From contig JASKMD010000025.1 of the NCBI GenBank assembly GCA_030144725.1, forward strand, positions 3,701,716 through 3,765,715: DNA of 64,000 nt. Reading direction: 5' to 3'. The notes below the pieces were generated by a model. That model saw only the letters and a program-made list of their open reading frames with translations, was not told the origin of the DNA and did no database searches. Of this stretch, positions 19,880 to 30,476 are shown piece after piece. Each line of letters begins with the position of its first letter. Position 1 is the first letter of the stretch. The translations under genes and the position numbers were made by a program. The DNA comes from Haematococcus lacustris (lineage: Eukaryota > Chlorophyta > Chlorophyceae > Chlamydomonadales > Haematococcaceae).

Positions 19880-20018
19880 CGGAACATCAATGCAGCACAT
19901 GGAGCGAGCAAGTGGCGGCTGCTGAAGCTATCCTTATGGCCAGACAAACTGTAGTTGGAGCCAAGAACAGGGAGTACCCAGGCCTAAGCTACAAGTGGCT
20001 ACGAAACCCAGCTCCCTA
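19880..20018 (+). pseudogene. Old Fanzor-like relic (C-terminal)
   Basis: Degraded match to the family's C-terminus: GTAGACCGGAACATCAATGC reads VDRNINAAHGASKWRLLKL (compare WLDRDCNAALNMQRIGESRW), followed in another frame by REYPGLSYKWLRNPAP (compare KEYPGLGYKRLRDKPP). Frameshifts and stops are present. This is an ancient copy that shows how long the family has been resident. Confidence 0.65.
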
Positions 20019-20625
20019 GGCCTAGCAGGAGCCTGGCCGTTTCGACTTGCATGCATGGTTTGTCATGTCAAACTGGCTAGTCGCCCTTGTGGGGGTCAAG
20101 CAATAGTGCAGGGGGGTGGCTCCTGCAGGCTTCGGGACACTGTTGTAGACGTAGTGGGTTCTGAGGCTGTGCTCTCGCTACACTCAACAACTCAACAGGG
20201 ATGAGGGCCAGCCCTTTCAGCGCATTACAGGAGGCAGCAGTAGTTAGACATTCACAGAAACCATCTGACAAAGCAGCCTCGACACAGCTCACAGATTGCA
20301 TGGCCTGCCGGGAGCTCCTGTGTCGCCAACTGCAACTGCCGCTGCTGTGCTGTGCTGCATCATGACAATTGATGCTCCGCACCAGACACTGTGCCTGCTC
20401 CAGGCCTGTGACGGCTGCACATGCGCCACAGCTGTCTAGTCCTCGTCCTCGTTGTTGCCACCTGCACCTTTGCTCCTGCGTCCCATAGACAGTGCACAGC
20501 ATCACACGCACATTGCTGACTTGTTGTCCTCTGCATTGCTGCTTGCTTCTGCTCTTAACATGCAAGCTAGTGCTGTGTTCCACCAGTTGTTGCAGGCTGC
20601 AAACCACAGGCCTGATATGCTGTGG
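20019..20625. other. Spacer downstream of RPS9
   Basis: Nothing supportable as a gene; presumably the RPS9 3' region plus unique DNA. Confidence 0.4.
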
Positions 20626-21515
<890 letters not shown>

Positions 21516-22330
21516 TGCCTACGGCCTGTGTTCGCCGAAAAGGCCACCTATCGAGGCTCTGTCCTTGAAGCTGCAACTGCTACATGGAACCAACCGACAT
21601 CCCCAATCATTAGCATGCCTTAGCTGTTGTGCACATAACGGACCGGCATAAGGCACTCGCAATCGTTGCTCTTACCCATATATTCTGGTCACATGGTCGT
21701 GTTAGACACATGGCGGCCATCATGAAGGCGGGACACATGGCGGCCAGGGTGGGGTTCAGCAGTCAGACCCTCCCAACTCTGATAAACCCTTTTGCACAAC
21801 CATGTCATGGACATTCCGGCGCCGAGAACTGTGCGATTGGCGTAGCACCGTGCGGCATGCGATGAACGCTTAGTCTGCTATACGCCCGTAATGCCAGGAT
21901 CCCCGTAACCGAAAAAAGTGCGCCCACCAATCAGCCGGTCGCTCTCAAGACATCGCGTAGCGCAAGTGAGCTGTGGTAATCCTTCGCAATGGCGTAGTGG
22001 ACTCTTTACGCTGTGAAGGCAAGTACAGCCGGCGATGCGCATCCCTCCTGGCTCAATCAACCCGACATTGCTTTCTTTATGTAGGCGCGCATGTGGTCCC
22101 GCTTCTGTGGGGGCAAGGTCACATATGGTCCTAAAGCTTAGGCGTACCTCTCAGTTTGAGGTAAGGACTGTCATGAGTTAGCCTATGCAGCCTACACGCA
22201 GCTTGCTATGTTGCTTGTGGTGACCATATTGTATGAAGCAGAATGACCCGATGCTGCTCCCACTTCAAGTGTAGATAATGCAGACGTTACCAAACAGTTG
22301 TTCACCTCGTGCATAGCTACCCCCAACACC
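21516..22330. other. Upstream region of RPS9 with a Fanzor leader fragment
   Basis: At 21673-21762 the sequence (TATTCTGGTCACATGGTCGT ... GACACATGGCGGCC repeated twice ... GGTTCAGCAG) is almost identical to 36009-36097, part of Fanzor element F4, and is followed by TCAGACCCTCCCAACT, the complement of the end of repeat CD. So it is a junction of two repeat fragments. No gene is visible in the rest. Confidence 0.6.
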
Positions 22331-22849
22331 ATGGTTGTCAACTGTTGCAGGAACCCCCGACAAGCCCCATGACAATCTCCCACGCCGCCACCACCACCTC
22401 CTAGCCTACCTCCACCTCCACCTCCTCACCCCACCCCACCCCACCCTAGTACCCATATACTTCAACCCTCCCCTTCACCTCCCCTCTGACATCACCCCTA
22501 TCCCTACCCTACCCAGCAGCAAGGAGCAAGCCCCCTCACCCTTCACCAACCTGCCGGTGAGTGGCTACAACGCAGCATCGCTTGGCTTAACCCTGCCCTG
22601 TACCATGTGCCTACCACCACCAGTGCCCAGCCTGTGCACACCTAGTGCCCAGCCTGATCTACCTCACTTCCATGCCCCTTGGCTGCAGGTCTGTTGGGTC
22701 CCCTCCCCCTCGCCCAGCCCTTCTCCAGCCTTCCCCCAGCCCAGCCCTGCCCAGCCCAGCCCTGCCCAGCCCAGCCCAGCCTAGCCCAGCCCAGCCCACC
22801 ACCTCCTAGCCTACCTCCACCTACTGTATCTCCTCATCTCAACCAACCT

Positions 22850-23330
22850 CAGGCAGCCACCCCATGGGTGGTATCAGCAAACGCACCAAGGCTAATAGGG
22901 CCGGCTGCTGCCACAGAGGCAGAACTTGAAGAGGCCAGATCTCAGCTTCGCTCATGCCAGAGTGTCAACATGCGCACCGCCACAGACCTAAAAGAGTGCC
23001 TAGAGCAATTGCACCAGTCTCAGCAAGCGCTGCAGCAGTCTGAGAACGAGGGGCTTGCCTTGCAAGTGTCTTTGCATCGCTGCCAAGCAGAGCTCGCAGC
23101 TACAAAACAAGAGCTGACAGCATGCATGAGTAAGGTCAGAAGCATGGGGACCCAGCTGGCAGCCATGCGGGCCCAGCTAGCAACAGCGAAGAGGGCCATG
23201 CCCAAGGACGTGCGAGACAAAATGTCTTGGCTGCAACGCAATGAGGTGTCACTCTACACCTTGAAGCGATGGCATGCCATGTGGGGTGCACCGCCATGCA
23301 CACAAGCAGCCAGCCAGTTGGACGTTGCAG
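22850..23330 (+). CDS. Coiled-coil protein fragment, unidentified
   Basis: After a proline-rich, CCCAGCCCTGCCCAG-repeated lead-in (22690-22800), the frame reads ATEAELEEARSQLRSCQSVN, LEQLHQSQQALQQSENEGLA, LHRCQAELAATKQELTACMS and ends WLQRNEVSLYTLKRWHAMW before running into a minisatellite. Heptad-like Leu/Ala/Gln spacing predicts a coiled coil. No start, splice structure or family can be assigned; it may be an exon of a transposon gene linked to the adjoining repeat CD. Confidence 0.4.
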
Positions 23331-23332
23331 TT

Positions 23333-23540
23333 GCCTGGGAAGCAGCCAGTTGCCTGGGAAGCAGCCAGTTGCCTGGGAAGCAGCCAGTTGCCTGGGAAGC
23401 AGCCAGTTGCCTGGGAAGCAGCCAGTTGCCTGGGAAGCAGCCAGTTGCCTGGGAAGCAGCCAGTTGCCTGGGAAGCAGCCAGTTGCCTGGGAAGCAGCCA
23501 GTTGCCTGGGAAGCAGCCAGTTGGACGTTGCAGTTGCCTG
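23333..23540. repeat. 19-bp minisatellite, ~10 copies
   Basis: Unit TTGCCTGGGAAGCAGCCAG, almost perfect, bounded at both ends by GTTGGACGTTGCAGTTGCCTGG. Confidence 0.95.
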
Positions 23541-24628
23541 GGAAGGGTGCTTGCAGTCTTGCTACCTGTTTGCCATCAAGTATATGTTGCTCATCTATTG
23601 TACCCAACCAATGTGGTATGCACGTCGCGGCATGCATGACACAAGTTGTCGCTAAAGCAGAGGCTAAAGCAAGCTGCCTCCGCCTCTATTGCCTCTAACC
23701 ATGCTAGTACAGGGACGTCTGAATGAGAGGGCAAGGGGTTTGGCAGTGGCACCTAGGCCATGGCATCTTGGTAGAGGCAGCGCATGCAAGTGGTCAACGT
23801 GGATGTGAAAAGTGGTGTTGCCAGGGGGCTTTGCTATGAAGTGTAGAGGCCTTGCCTTGCCATGGGGTGCGAGTCGGGCCAGGTGGGAGGGCATGGTGGG
23901 CGAGGGAGTGCATTTGGTATTAGCACCGTGGACCGAACCACATGTCTCGGTGGTGATGTCCGAAATCGCTTTAGCGATAGAACGAAGACTGTGCATCTGC
24001 ACACATGCTCTAGCTACAACGAATACGGGGCGTAGACAGCGAAACGAGCAGAAAAGGCTTGAGTATGAAGGGTCCCGCGGTCAATTTGACTATCAGGCCA
24101 GATAGTCTACTGTAATCAAAGATGAAGGGTGCACATAGTGTCTTGTTGAACCGCTAGAGCATACAACTACTCCGTCTTACGCGTGACAGCGCGAGCGACA
24201 CAAATGACGAGTGAAAGCTAATAGATGTTAAGAAATATGCGGCTGTTCTAGACGCAGCATCAGCAGTGGTGTGGGTGCGTTAAAGAAGCATTTCAGCTTC
24301 TTCGGTTTCAAACTCGCAGTTCCGGCCATCGCAACACAAAGCGCGGTTGCACACATACTTGCGTTTGCGTCATCACGGCATCAGTAAGAAGGTCGAGAGT
24401 GGAGGAGGCGTGCATGGTGATAACTGCCCATAAAATGTAGGCCGGGTTCACGCCCAGGTAGTGCATCATGTACAAATTTAATAGAGCTGAGGACAGGCAT
24501 TCCGTGTAGCCAAGCGAGTCCTCTACACACTGGTGTGCTTCGATGCTCAATCGGCATCTGGAGCGAGAAATAAACCTCGTGTAAAGGACACACCCTCTTT
24601 TCAAGAGAGTTGGGAGGCTCTGATCAGC
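23530..24628. mobile_element. Dispersed repeat 'CD', copy 2 (uninterrupted)
   Basis: Matches 9780-10387 plus 12109-12625, with the junction AGTCTACTGTAATC intact at about 24105-24118. On the minus strand it encodes GVNPAYILWAVITMHASST and DLLTDAVM, nearly the same as copy 1. It ends AGTTGGGAGGCTCTGA at 24628, directly against Fanzor copy F2. An inverted fragment of this end is at 48033-48075 and another at 21761-21777. Confidence 0.7.
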
Positions 24629-26424
24629 AGCAGCAGCGGCAGCCCATGCAGTGGGACCCCCCCACATAGGCAAGGCCATAGTTGAGCGGCGTGAGTTCAT
24701 GTTCGATCCAGCCGCGCAGATTGGGGTGGGCATCGACCCCGGCGTCACCCAGGCAGTCAGTGCAGTCTCCGCAATAGCATCAGCTCCTCTTTACTAGTGC
24801 GTGGTGCGAGGCGCAGGCCTGGCACGATTGGCATGGCCAATGGCCGGAGTGACCCCAGGTTCAGACCACCCGTTCTGAGTTCAGGAGTCACGTGTCAGGC
24901 AAATCCATGCATTGTTTGCTCATGCGGGCCGAGTATAGCGGGGAGTATGTGCATGAAGATTACCAACCCCACCACCAGGAGTCAGGCCAGCTGGTAACTG
25001 ACCAGCTCCGCAGTTGGAAGCTGACCAAGGGCCAGGTGAAGTAGGCCAGTGGCCTGAACATTGCCCGCCGCGACACCCAGCAGTGGCTAGCACCCATCCA
25101 TCCCCACCTCCAGCACTTGGCAGCAGCTAGCTCAGCCGGCACCTCCCTGATGGCCAACTTGAAGCACATCACAGTCACCCTGGCCACCTGGGATGCGGTG
25201 TGGGAGGTGTACCTGGATCCCAAGTGGGCACGGCAGCGGCTGAGGCTGTACGGAGCCCAGAACCGCGCGCTGGAGCAGTTCTTCATGTAGATAAGGGTGG
25301 GTGTGTGGGAGGGAGGGTAAGGAAATGAGAGGTGGTGGGTTGGGCATGAAATGAGAGAGTCCTTGACTGTGTCATGCCTAACCTGGTGCCACCATGTCAG
25401 CCACCATGTATGTGCCTTGTGTGCATGGTAGCAGTTGGAGGAGGACATGGCGGAGGTGTCCATGGAGCGCCATGGGCGTGCATGCTGCTAGCATTGGCCC
25501 CAGGGGAGGCTGGGGTGCTGATGCGGTGTTGCGGGCCTGCTGCAAGATGGTGTGCAGGCCCAGGGGCACGGACCAGCTGTGGGGCAGGGTGGTGCTCGTG
25601 GATGAGCACCACACCACCCGGGTCAGCTTAGGAGTGAATGGCCAGCAGCCATGTGAAGAGGAGCTGGACCATGAGCAGCCCACCAGGCGTGCAGGCTGGA
25701 AGCCCCCAGCAGGGCAGGTGGAACCCCGCCTGCTGCGCCCAGCCTGGAGCCAGCAGCATTACCAGCCTGTGCGGGGCCTGATGTGGTGCCCGGTAGTGGC
25801 CCCCCGCAAGCCCCCACAGGCCCCATGCAGCAGCCAGGCAGCCTCGGAGCCTGGGCCCAGCACTCCCCCGCCAGCCAAGCGCAGCAAGCGCACCAAGGCT
25901 GAGCTGGCAGGTGAGCCCACCAAGGGCACAGGCAAGGCCCAGAGCAAGGCTGCCACAGCCAAGCCAGCGCCACAGCCAGGCAGGTGGCTGGACAGGGACT
26001 GCAATGCAGCGCTGAACATGCAGCGCATTGGGGAGAGCAGGTGGCGCCCGCTGGAGCTGTGCTGATGGCCACACCAGCCAGCTTTGCCAGCCATAGGCAA
26101 GGAGTACCCTGAGCATGGGTACAAGCGGCTGCGAGACAAGCCACCCAAGGCCCCAGCAGCAGCAGCGGCAGCAGCCCGCTGTGGCACAGCAGTGTGTGCC
26201 CCTCTTTGTTGAGCTGTCATCAGCTTGCAATCAACGCATGCTTGTCATGCCAACTCTTCACTATAGCCCTCGCGGTCAGGCAATACTGTAGGTGGTAGGC
26301 ACTCATGCATCATGTCGCTGTGCATTGGGTTTACTCCACGCAGCCCATTGACACCATTAGAGTAGTCCCGCTTTTGATCCCTAGTGGTACGGCTCAAGTG
26401 TAGGCCCTAGTGAGTGACAAGGGG
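24629..26424 (+). pseudogene. Fanzor-like nuclease pseudogene F2 (subfamily A)
   Basis: Holds all three RuvC blocks: ERREFMFDPAAQIGVGIDPG (RuvC-I Asp), VVLVDEHHTTRVSL (RuvC-II Glu) and GRWLDRDCNAALNMQRIG (RuvC-III Asp). Between them are DTQQWLAPIHPHLQHLAAAS and LATWDAVWEVYLDPKWARQR. Defects: TAG at about 24797, a TAG in AEVGQW (25082), loss of the QLVVFF segment (shared with F4), and TGA replacing a Trp codon at 26063-26065. The 3' tail (26188-26424) carries both conserved hairpins and ends GACAAGGGG. The 5' end is cut off by repeat CD. Confidence 0.8.
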
Positions 26425-26703
26425 GCTGGCAGTAGTTTACAAGCATACAATCACCGCCTCTCAAACAAATGGGTGCCTATGCTGCCAGAGAGGCGGGGTG
26501 GGCCTTGGCCGTGGCAGCGGAGACAGGGGCTAGTAGCACCCTCCACCTCCTAGCCCCCAGGCTGCCATAGGTTCATTCCACGTGTGACGTCGCTCCATGA
26601 ATCTCCTGGGATACCCAAGTTGCTTGAAAAGGCCACTGCCCATCTCAAAGCCCATCGTGTCATGGCTACCCCTGGCAATTGACTGGAAGTTGTGGCCCAG
26701 CTT
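26425..26703 (+). other. Fanzor leader/first-exon relic between two elements
   Basis: At about 26590-26665 an ATG-initiated stretch reads MNLLGYPSCLKRPLPISKP, similar to the translated block at 16010-16080 (NLPGNLSCFEGPPPVSKPIA). The same GCTCCATGAATCTCC lies downstream of the TATA box in the deleted element 26716-27245. It therefore looks like the first exon of the element's gene. Confidence 0.45.
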
Positions 26704-26715
26704 CATTGCTACAGC

Positions 26716-27245
26716 ACCTTGGCTCTCAACCTTGAGCCTTCAATGCAGTCGAACACAATAATTGTGGACCACTACAACACAGTGTTCTTTCTGTGTGGTA
26801 TTCCCATCACATGGCATGCACATGGCCTATACATGGCATACACATGGTCATGGTCGCCTACCACCTACAGCATTGCCTGACCCCTTTGACAGGGCTATGC
26901 ATAGAGTTGGCATGACAAAACATGCACTAATGTAAGCTGATGACAGCTCAAAGGGGGGGCACACACTACTGTGCCTCAGCAGGCTGCTGGTGCTGGGCCT
27001 TGGGTGGCTTGTCTCGCACTCGCTTGTAGCCCAGGCCAGGGTACTCCTTGCCCCGGGAGATTCATGGAGCACACGTTACACGTCATACACGTCACACCTA
27101 TTTATACCCGGAGGCGATGTCACTCACTCTCGCACCTCCTTAAGGCAAGCCTCCAATGGGCACTTTCGAAGGGAGCTGATATCATATCAGCATCATTCAT
27201 CATTCAGCATTCATCATTCACCTGCAGTCTCCTATCCTGCCCAAA
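26716..27245 (-). mobile_element. Internally deleted Fanzor element dB2 (530 bp, subfamily B)
   Basis: Minus strand: a 5' end with GATATCAGCTCCCTTCGAA, then GAGTGACATCGCCTCCGGG and TATAAATAGG, then ATGAATCTCCCGGGG fused directly to the gene's last codons (KEYPGLGYKRVRDKPP) and the subfamily B 3' tail ending GCCAAGGT. Flanked by GCTGTAGCAATG / GCTGTCGCAATG (26704-26715 and 27246-27257 as complements), a 12-bp duplication with one mismatch. It is MITE-like: both ends kept, nuclease lost. Confidence 0.75.
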
Positions 27246-27265
27246 CATTGCGACAGCATGCAAGA

Positions 27266-27441
27266 TGTATAGTATAATGTCGGAGGCCGAGCTGTTACGG
27301 GAAAATAACGGTCGAGGCTGGGTCGAAAGTTGCAGTAAACGTCGAGGCGTAGCCGAGACGTTTACGCAGCTTGAGACCTGGCCGAGACTGTTATTTGGAC
27401 GTGAACAGCGCTGGCCGAGACATTATGCGATATCCCTATAC
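27266..27441. mobile_element. Foldback MITE family FBb, copy 1
   Basis: Inverted arms (TATAATGTCGGAGGCCGAGC ... CTGGCCGAGACATTATGCG) around the core GTAAACGTCGAGGCGTAGCC. A second copy is at 55048-55238. It shares the GAGCTGTTACG motif with family FB but has different ends. Confidence 0.7.
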
Positions 27442-27544
27442 ATTACGGGCACACGATTTGGAGCCTCGCTGCTATTGCGGCTGTGCTCACGCGTCGGAGA
27501 CGACAGCAGAACCAGTGCGCAAACCACGCTCTTTCCTGGTGGTT

Positions 27545-27680
27545 GTGCACTTTTGCTGTAAATGTCTGCGCTTTCCCCGTAAATGTGTGCAAGTCGTGCA
27601 CTTTTTCAGTAAATGTCTGCACTTTTCCCGTAAATGTGTGCAAGTCGTGCACTTTTCCTGTAATTGTTTGCAAGTCACCC
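27545..27680. repeat. 51-bp direct repeat x 2.5
   Basis: GTGTGCAAGTCGTGCACTTTT ... CAGTAAATGTCTGC units, upstream of the first exon; possibly promoter repeats of the TIR element. Confidence 0.75.
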
Positions 27681-27748
27681 CCTCTTCACTCTTTACTCTA
27701 GGACAAACTTCCGCAGCCTCACCCATACCAGCCTGCCCAACAGCTAAA

Positions 27749-29963
27749 ATGCCCGACAGCACCTACACCGTCAGCAGGGGCAGCATTGGCGACGACGACG
27801 ACCAGTGCGGCAGTGATAATGACTTTGAGATACCAACATATAACCTTCTTCCGCCTCCGCTAGAGGTCGCAACAGCACGTTTGGCAGCTACGCGGCTTGA
27901 CGGTGAGACGCGTTGACGGACCTTAGCGTTGACCCCTGTTGACTTGCATCTTTTGACTAATAACACCACGTCTGTTGCGCAACAGGGTCCCCGTAGAACA
28001 AAGTGGCTGGGCAGCCCAACACCGCCATTGCAGCTGTCGCAGGAGCTCGCTTGGCTGATGCAGATCGCGTGGCTGCGCCGCCAAAACCGGCCATTGCAGA
28101 TGCGGCAACGGAGCCTCTCTGGCAAAGCAGGTGAGTCCAAGGTTGCCTTGCAACTATCTTATCGTCGTCCCTCGCAACTGTCATATCGTGGACCGTAACC
28201 ATTGTGTTGCACCGCCCCGCAGCGACTGCCGAGCAGCAAACGTAGCATGTTGCAAACGAGGACACTGAGCAGGTCCTTATGAGATTCATAAAAGATCCGG
28301 ACATTGTGGACATGGCAATCCGCAGCAAGGCAGCACCGGCAACCATGACCAAGAATAAGTCTCAGCTGAACACCAGCTACAACATGGAGTCTGTTCTGGA
28401 CCTCATGTTCTGTTCTGATCCTCATTGGCATGCCTTGTCATGTCATTGCCTGCATTGCTATCCCGCCTTTGCCACCCTCATACAAGCAAGACCCTGCTGC
28501 TGCTGCTGCTGATGCCTTGTTGATGCTGCTGTTGCCCTCCTGCTGCTGCTGCTGCCCTGCAGCTGCTGCTGCCCTGCTGCTGCTGCCCTGCTGCTGCTGC
28601 CCTGCTGCTGCTGCCCTGCAGCTGCTGCTGCCCTGCTGCTGCTGCTAATGTTGCTGCTGCCCTGCTGCTGCTGCAGCTGCCTTGCTGCAACTGTTGTTGC
28701 CCCCCTTAGTTGCTGTTGCCCTGCTGCTGCTGCTGCCCGGCTGCTGTTGCTGCTGCCGCCTGGCTGCTTCTACTGCCCGGCTGCTGCTGCTGCTGCCCGG
28801 CTTCTGCTGCTGCCCGGTTGCTGTTGCTGCTGCCGCCCTGCTGCTGTCTGCTGCCCGGCTGCTGTCTGTTGCTGCCCGGCTGCTGTCTGTTGCTGCCCGG
28901 CTGCTGTCTGTTGCTGCCTTGCTGCTGCTGCTGCCGCCCGGCTGCTGCTGCTGCCCTGCCGCTGCTGCTGTCGCCATGCTGCTGCTGCCTGGCTGCTGCT
29001 GCTGCTGTTGTTGCCCTGCTGTTGCTGCTGCCGCCCTGCTGTTGCTGCTGCCCGGCTGCGGCTGCTGCCCAGCCGCTGCTGCTGCTGCCCGGCTGCGGCT
29101 GCTGCCCGGCCGCTGCTGCTGCCGCCCTGCTGCTGCTGCTAACCGGCTGCTGCTGTTGCCGCTGCTGCTGCCCTGCAGCTGCTGCTGCCCTGCTGCTGCT
29201 GCTAATGTTGCTGCTGCCCTGCTGCTGCTGCAGCTGCCTTGCTGCAACTGTTGTTGCCCCCCTTAGTTGCTGTTGCCCTGCTGCTGCTGCTGCCCGGCTG
29301 CTGTTGCTGCTGCCGCCTGGCTGCTTCTACTGCCCGGCTGCTGCTGCTGCTGCCCGGCTTCTGCTGCTGCCCGGTTGCTGTTGCTGCTGCCGCCCTGCTG
29401 CTGTCTGCTGCCCGGCTGCTGTCTGTTGCTGCCCGGCTGCTGTCTGTTGCTGCCCGGCTGCTGTCTGTTGCTGCCTTGCTGCTGCTGCTGCCGCCCGGCT
29501 GCTGCTGCTGCCCTGCCGCTGCTGCTGTCGCCATGCTGCTGCTGCCTGGCTGCTGCTGCTGCTGTTGTTGCCCTGCTGTTGCTGCTGCCGCCCTGCTGTT
29601 GCTGCTGCCCGGCTGCGGCTGCTGCCCAGCCGCTGCTGCTGCTGCCCGGCTGCGGCTGCTGCCCGGCCGCTGCTGCTGCCGCCCTGCTGCTGCTGCTAAC
29701 CGGCTGCTGCTGTTGCCGCTGCTGCTGCCGCTGTTGCTGGCCTGGCAGCGGTGCCCCTGGCAGTTGGCCCGGCGGCGGTGCCCCCGGCAGTTGGCCTGGC
29801 GGCGGTGCCCCTGACAGGTGGCCAGGCGGCGGTGCCCCTGGCAGCTGGCCCGGCTCCATCTGGCTACGGGTACTGGCAGCCTTTGAACCCTAATGCGACA
29901 CCCAACATCATGCCGGCTCATTTCCTTGCCGCTCCCTGGATACCCCAATGCACCTTGGATTGA
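27749..29963 (+). CDS. Low-complexity protein gene inside the TIR transposon, unidentified
   Basis: First exon from ATG 27749: acidic MPDSTYTVSRGSIGDDDDQC and IPTYNLLPPPLEVATARLAA, ending at GACG/GTGAGA (about 27901). Further exon-like blocks: 27987-28131 (one frame has a Cys/Arg-rich GCAAKTGHCRCGN), and about 28230-28400 (MRFIKDPDIVDMAIRSKAAP). Then comes a CTG-rich region reading [13 protein letters not shown] repeats and a C-terminus PSGYGYWQPLNPNATPNIM ... WIPQCTLD stopping at 29963. Phases do not close at the first junction (a TGA/TAG appears), so it may be decayed. No family recognised. Confidence 0.35.
28610..29723. repeat. 557-bp tandem duplication of a CTG-rich region
   Basis: Two copies (28610-29166, 29167-29723) read the same at every point I compared; for example CTTGCTGCAACTGTTGTTGC at 28681 and 29238. 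The unit consists of CTG/CCG codon-like repeats. 557 is not a multiple of three, so a protein would change frame between copies. Confidence 0.9.
29745..29856 (+). repeat. 30-bp minisatellite x 4
   Basis: GGCGGCGGTGCCCCTGGCAG-type units just before the putative C-terminal sequence of the TIR element gene. Confidence 0.85.
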
Positions 29964-30476
29964 TCCGCAAGCAGCGCAACGCCAAGATGATTTTCACGCC
30001 CACCAAGCAGCTGGCAAGCCTCTGAAGATGAAGCTTTTGGCAGCTGCTGCCGCTATATAGGGTTACTATAATTACATGTTTCGCGGGCTGTAGAGCGCCG
30101 GCAAGTAAAAGTTTTACCGGCTGACATTGCTTGTAATTGCTGTGCTTGCTGTAATTGCCCGAGTCTGTTCAACATAAACGTATAAATCACCAATTACGAC
30201 AATATAACAATAAATTATTCTCCCGTAATGTATAGGGATGAAGGGGATACAAAGCTGGCAGGTGCAGAGCTGTGGTGTTACGAGGAAAGTGTGGTTCCAA
30301 TCATTGTGACCTGGCTGTTGTAGTCACTTGTGGTCACTTGCGCAGCATCCTACCTTTTCACAGTCTGCGGGCATTTGCCCGGGCTTCCACCATTGCCCTC
30401 CATCCCCTCCTAAACTCTCCGCCCTCCCTGTCATCACAAATGTCTGCTCTATCCCTAGAGTTGCCCCTGCCAGCCG

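Larger units (their letters stand above)
27434..30237 (+). mobile_element. 2.8-kb DNA transposon with 16-bp perfect TIRs
   Basis: CCCTATACATTACGGG at 27434-27449 and its exact complement CCCGTAATGTATAGGG at 30222-30237. Target duplication is unclear (AT on each side at most). Inside lies a repeat-rich spliced gene (27749-29963). The left TIR overlaps the end of FBb copy 1, so FBb may be a deletion derivative of this kind of element. Confidence 0.6.

Noticed and set aside
24308..24748. Membrane protein gene on the minus strand
   Set aside because: The frame runs through two different repeats (CD and the start of F2), so no single gene can be supported; only the CD peptide is kept.
27749..28420. 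CXC-type DNA-binding protein, from a Cys-rich reading of 27990-28130
   Set aside because: The frame has an internal TGA and does not match the phase of the first exon; the spacing of cysteines is not a proper CXC motif.
28430..29950. Long Gln/Ser/Ala-rich minus-strand protein
   Set aside because: It is the antisense of the CTG-rich tandem duplication, with no start context or splice signals of its own.
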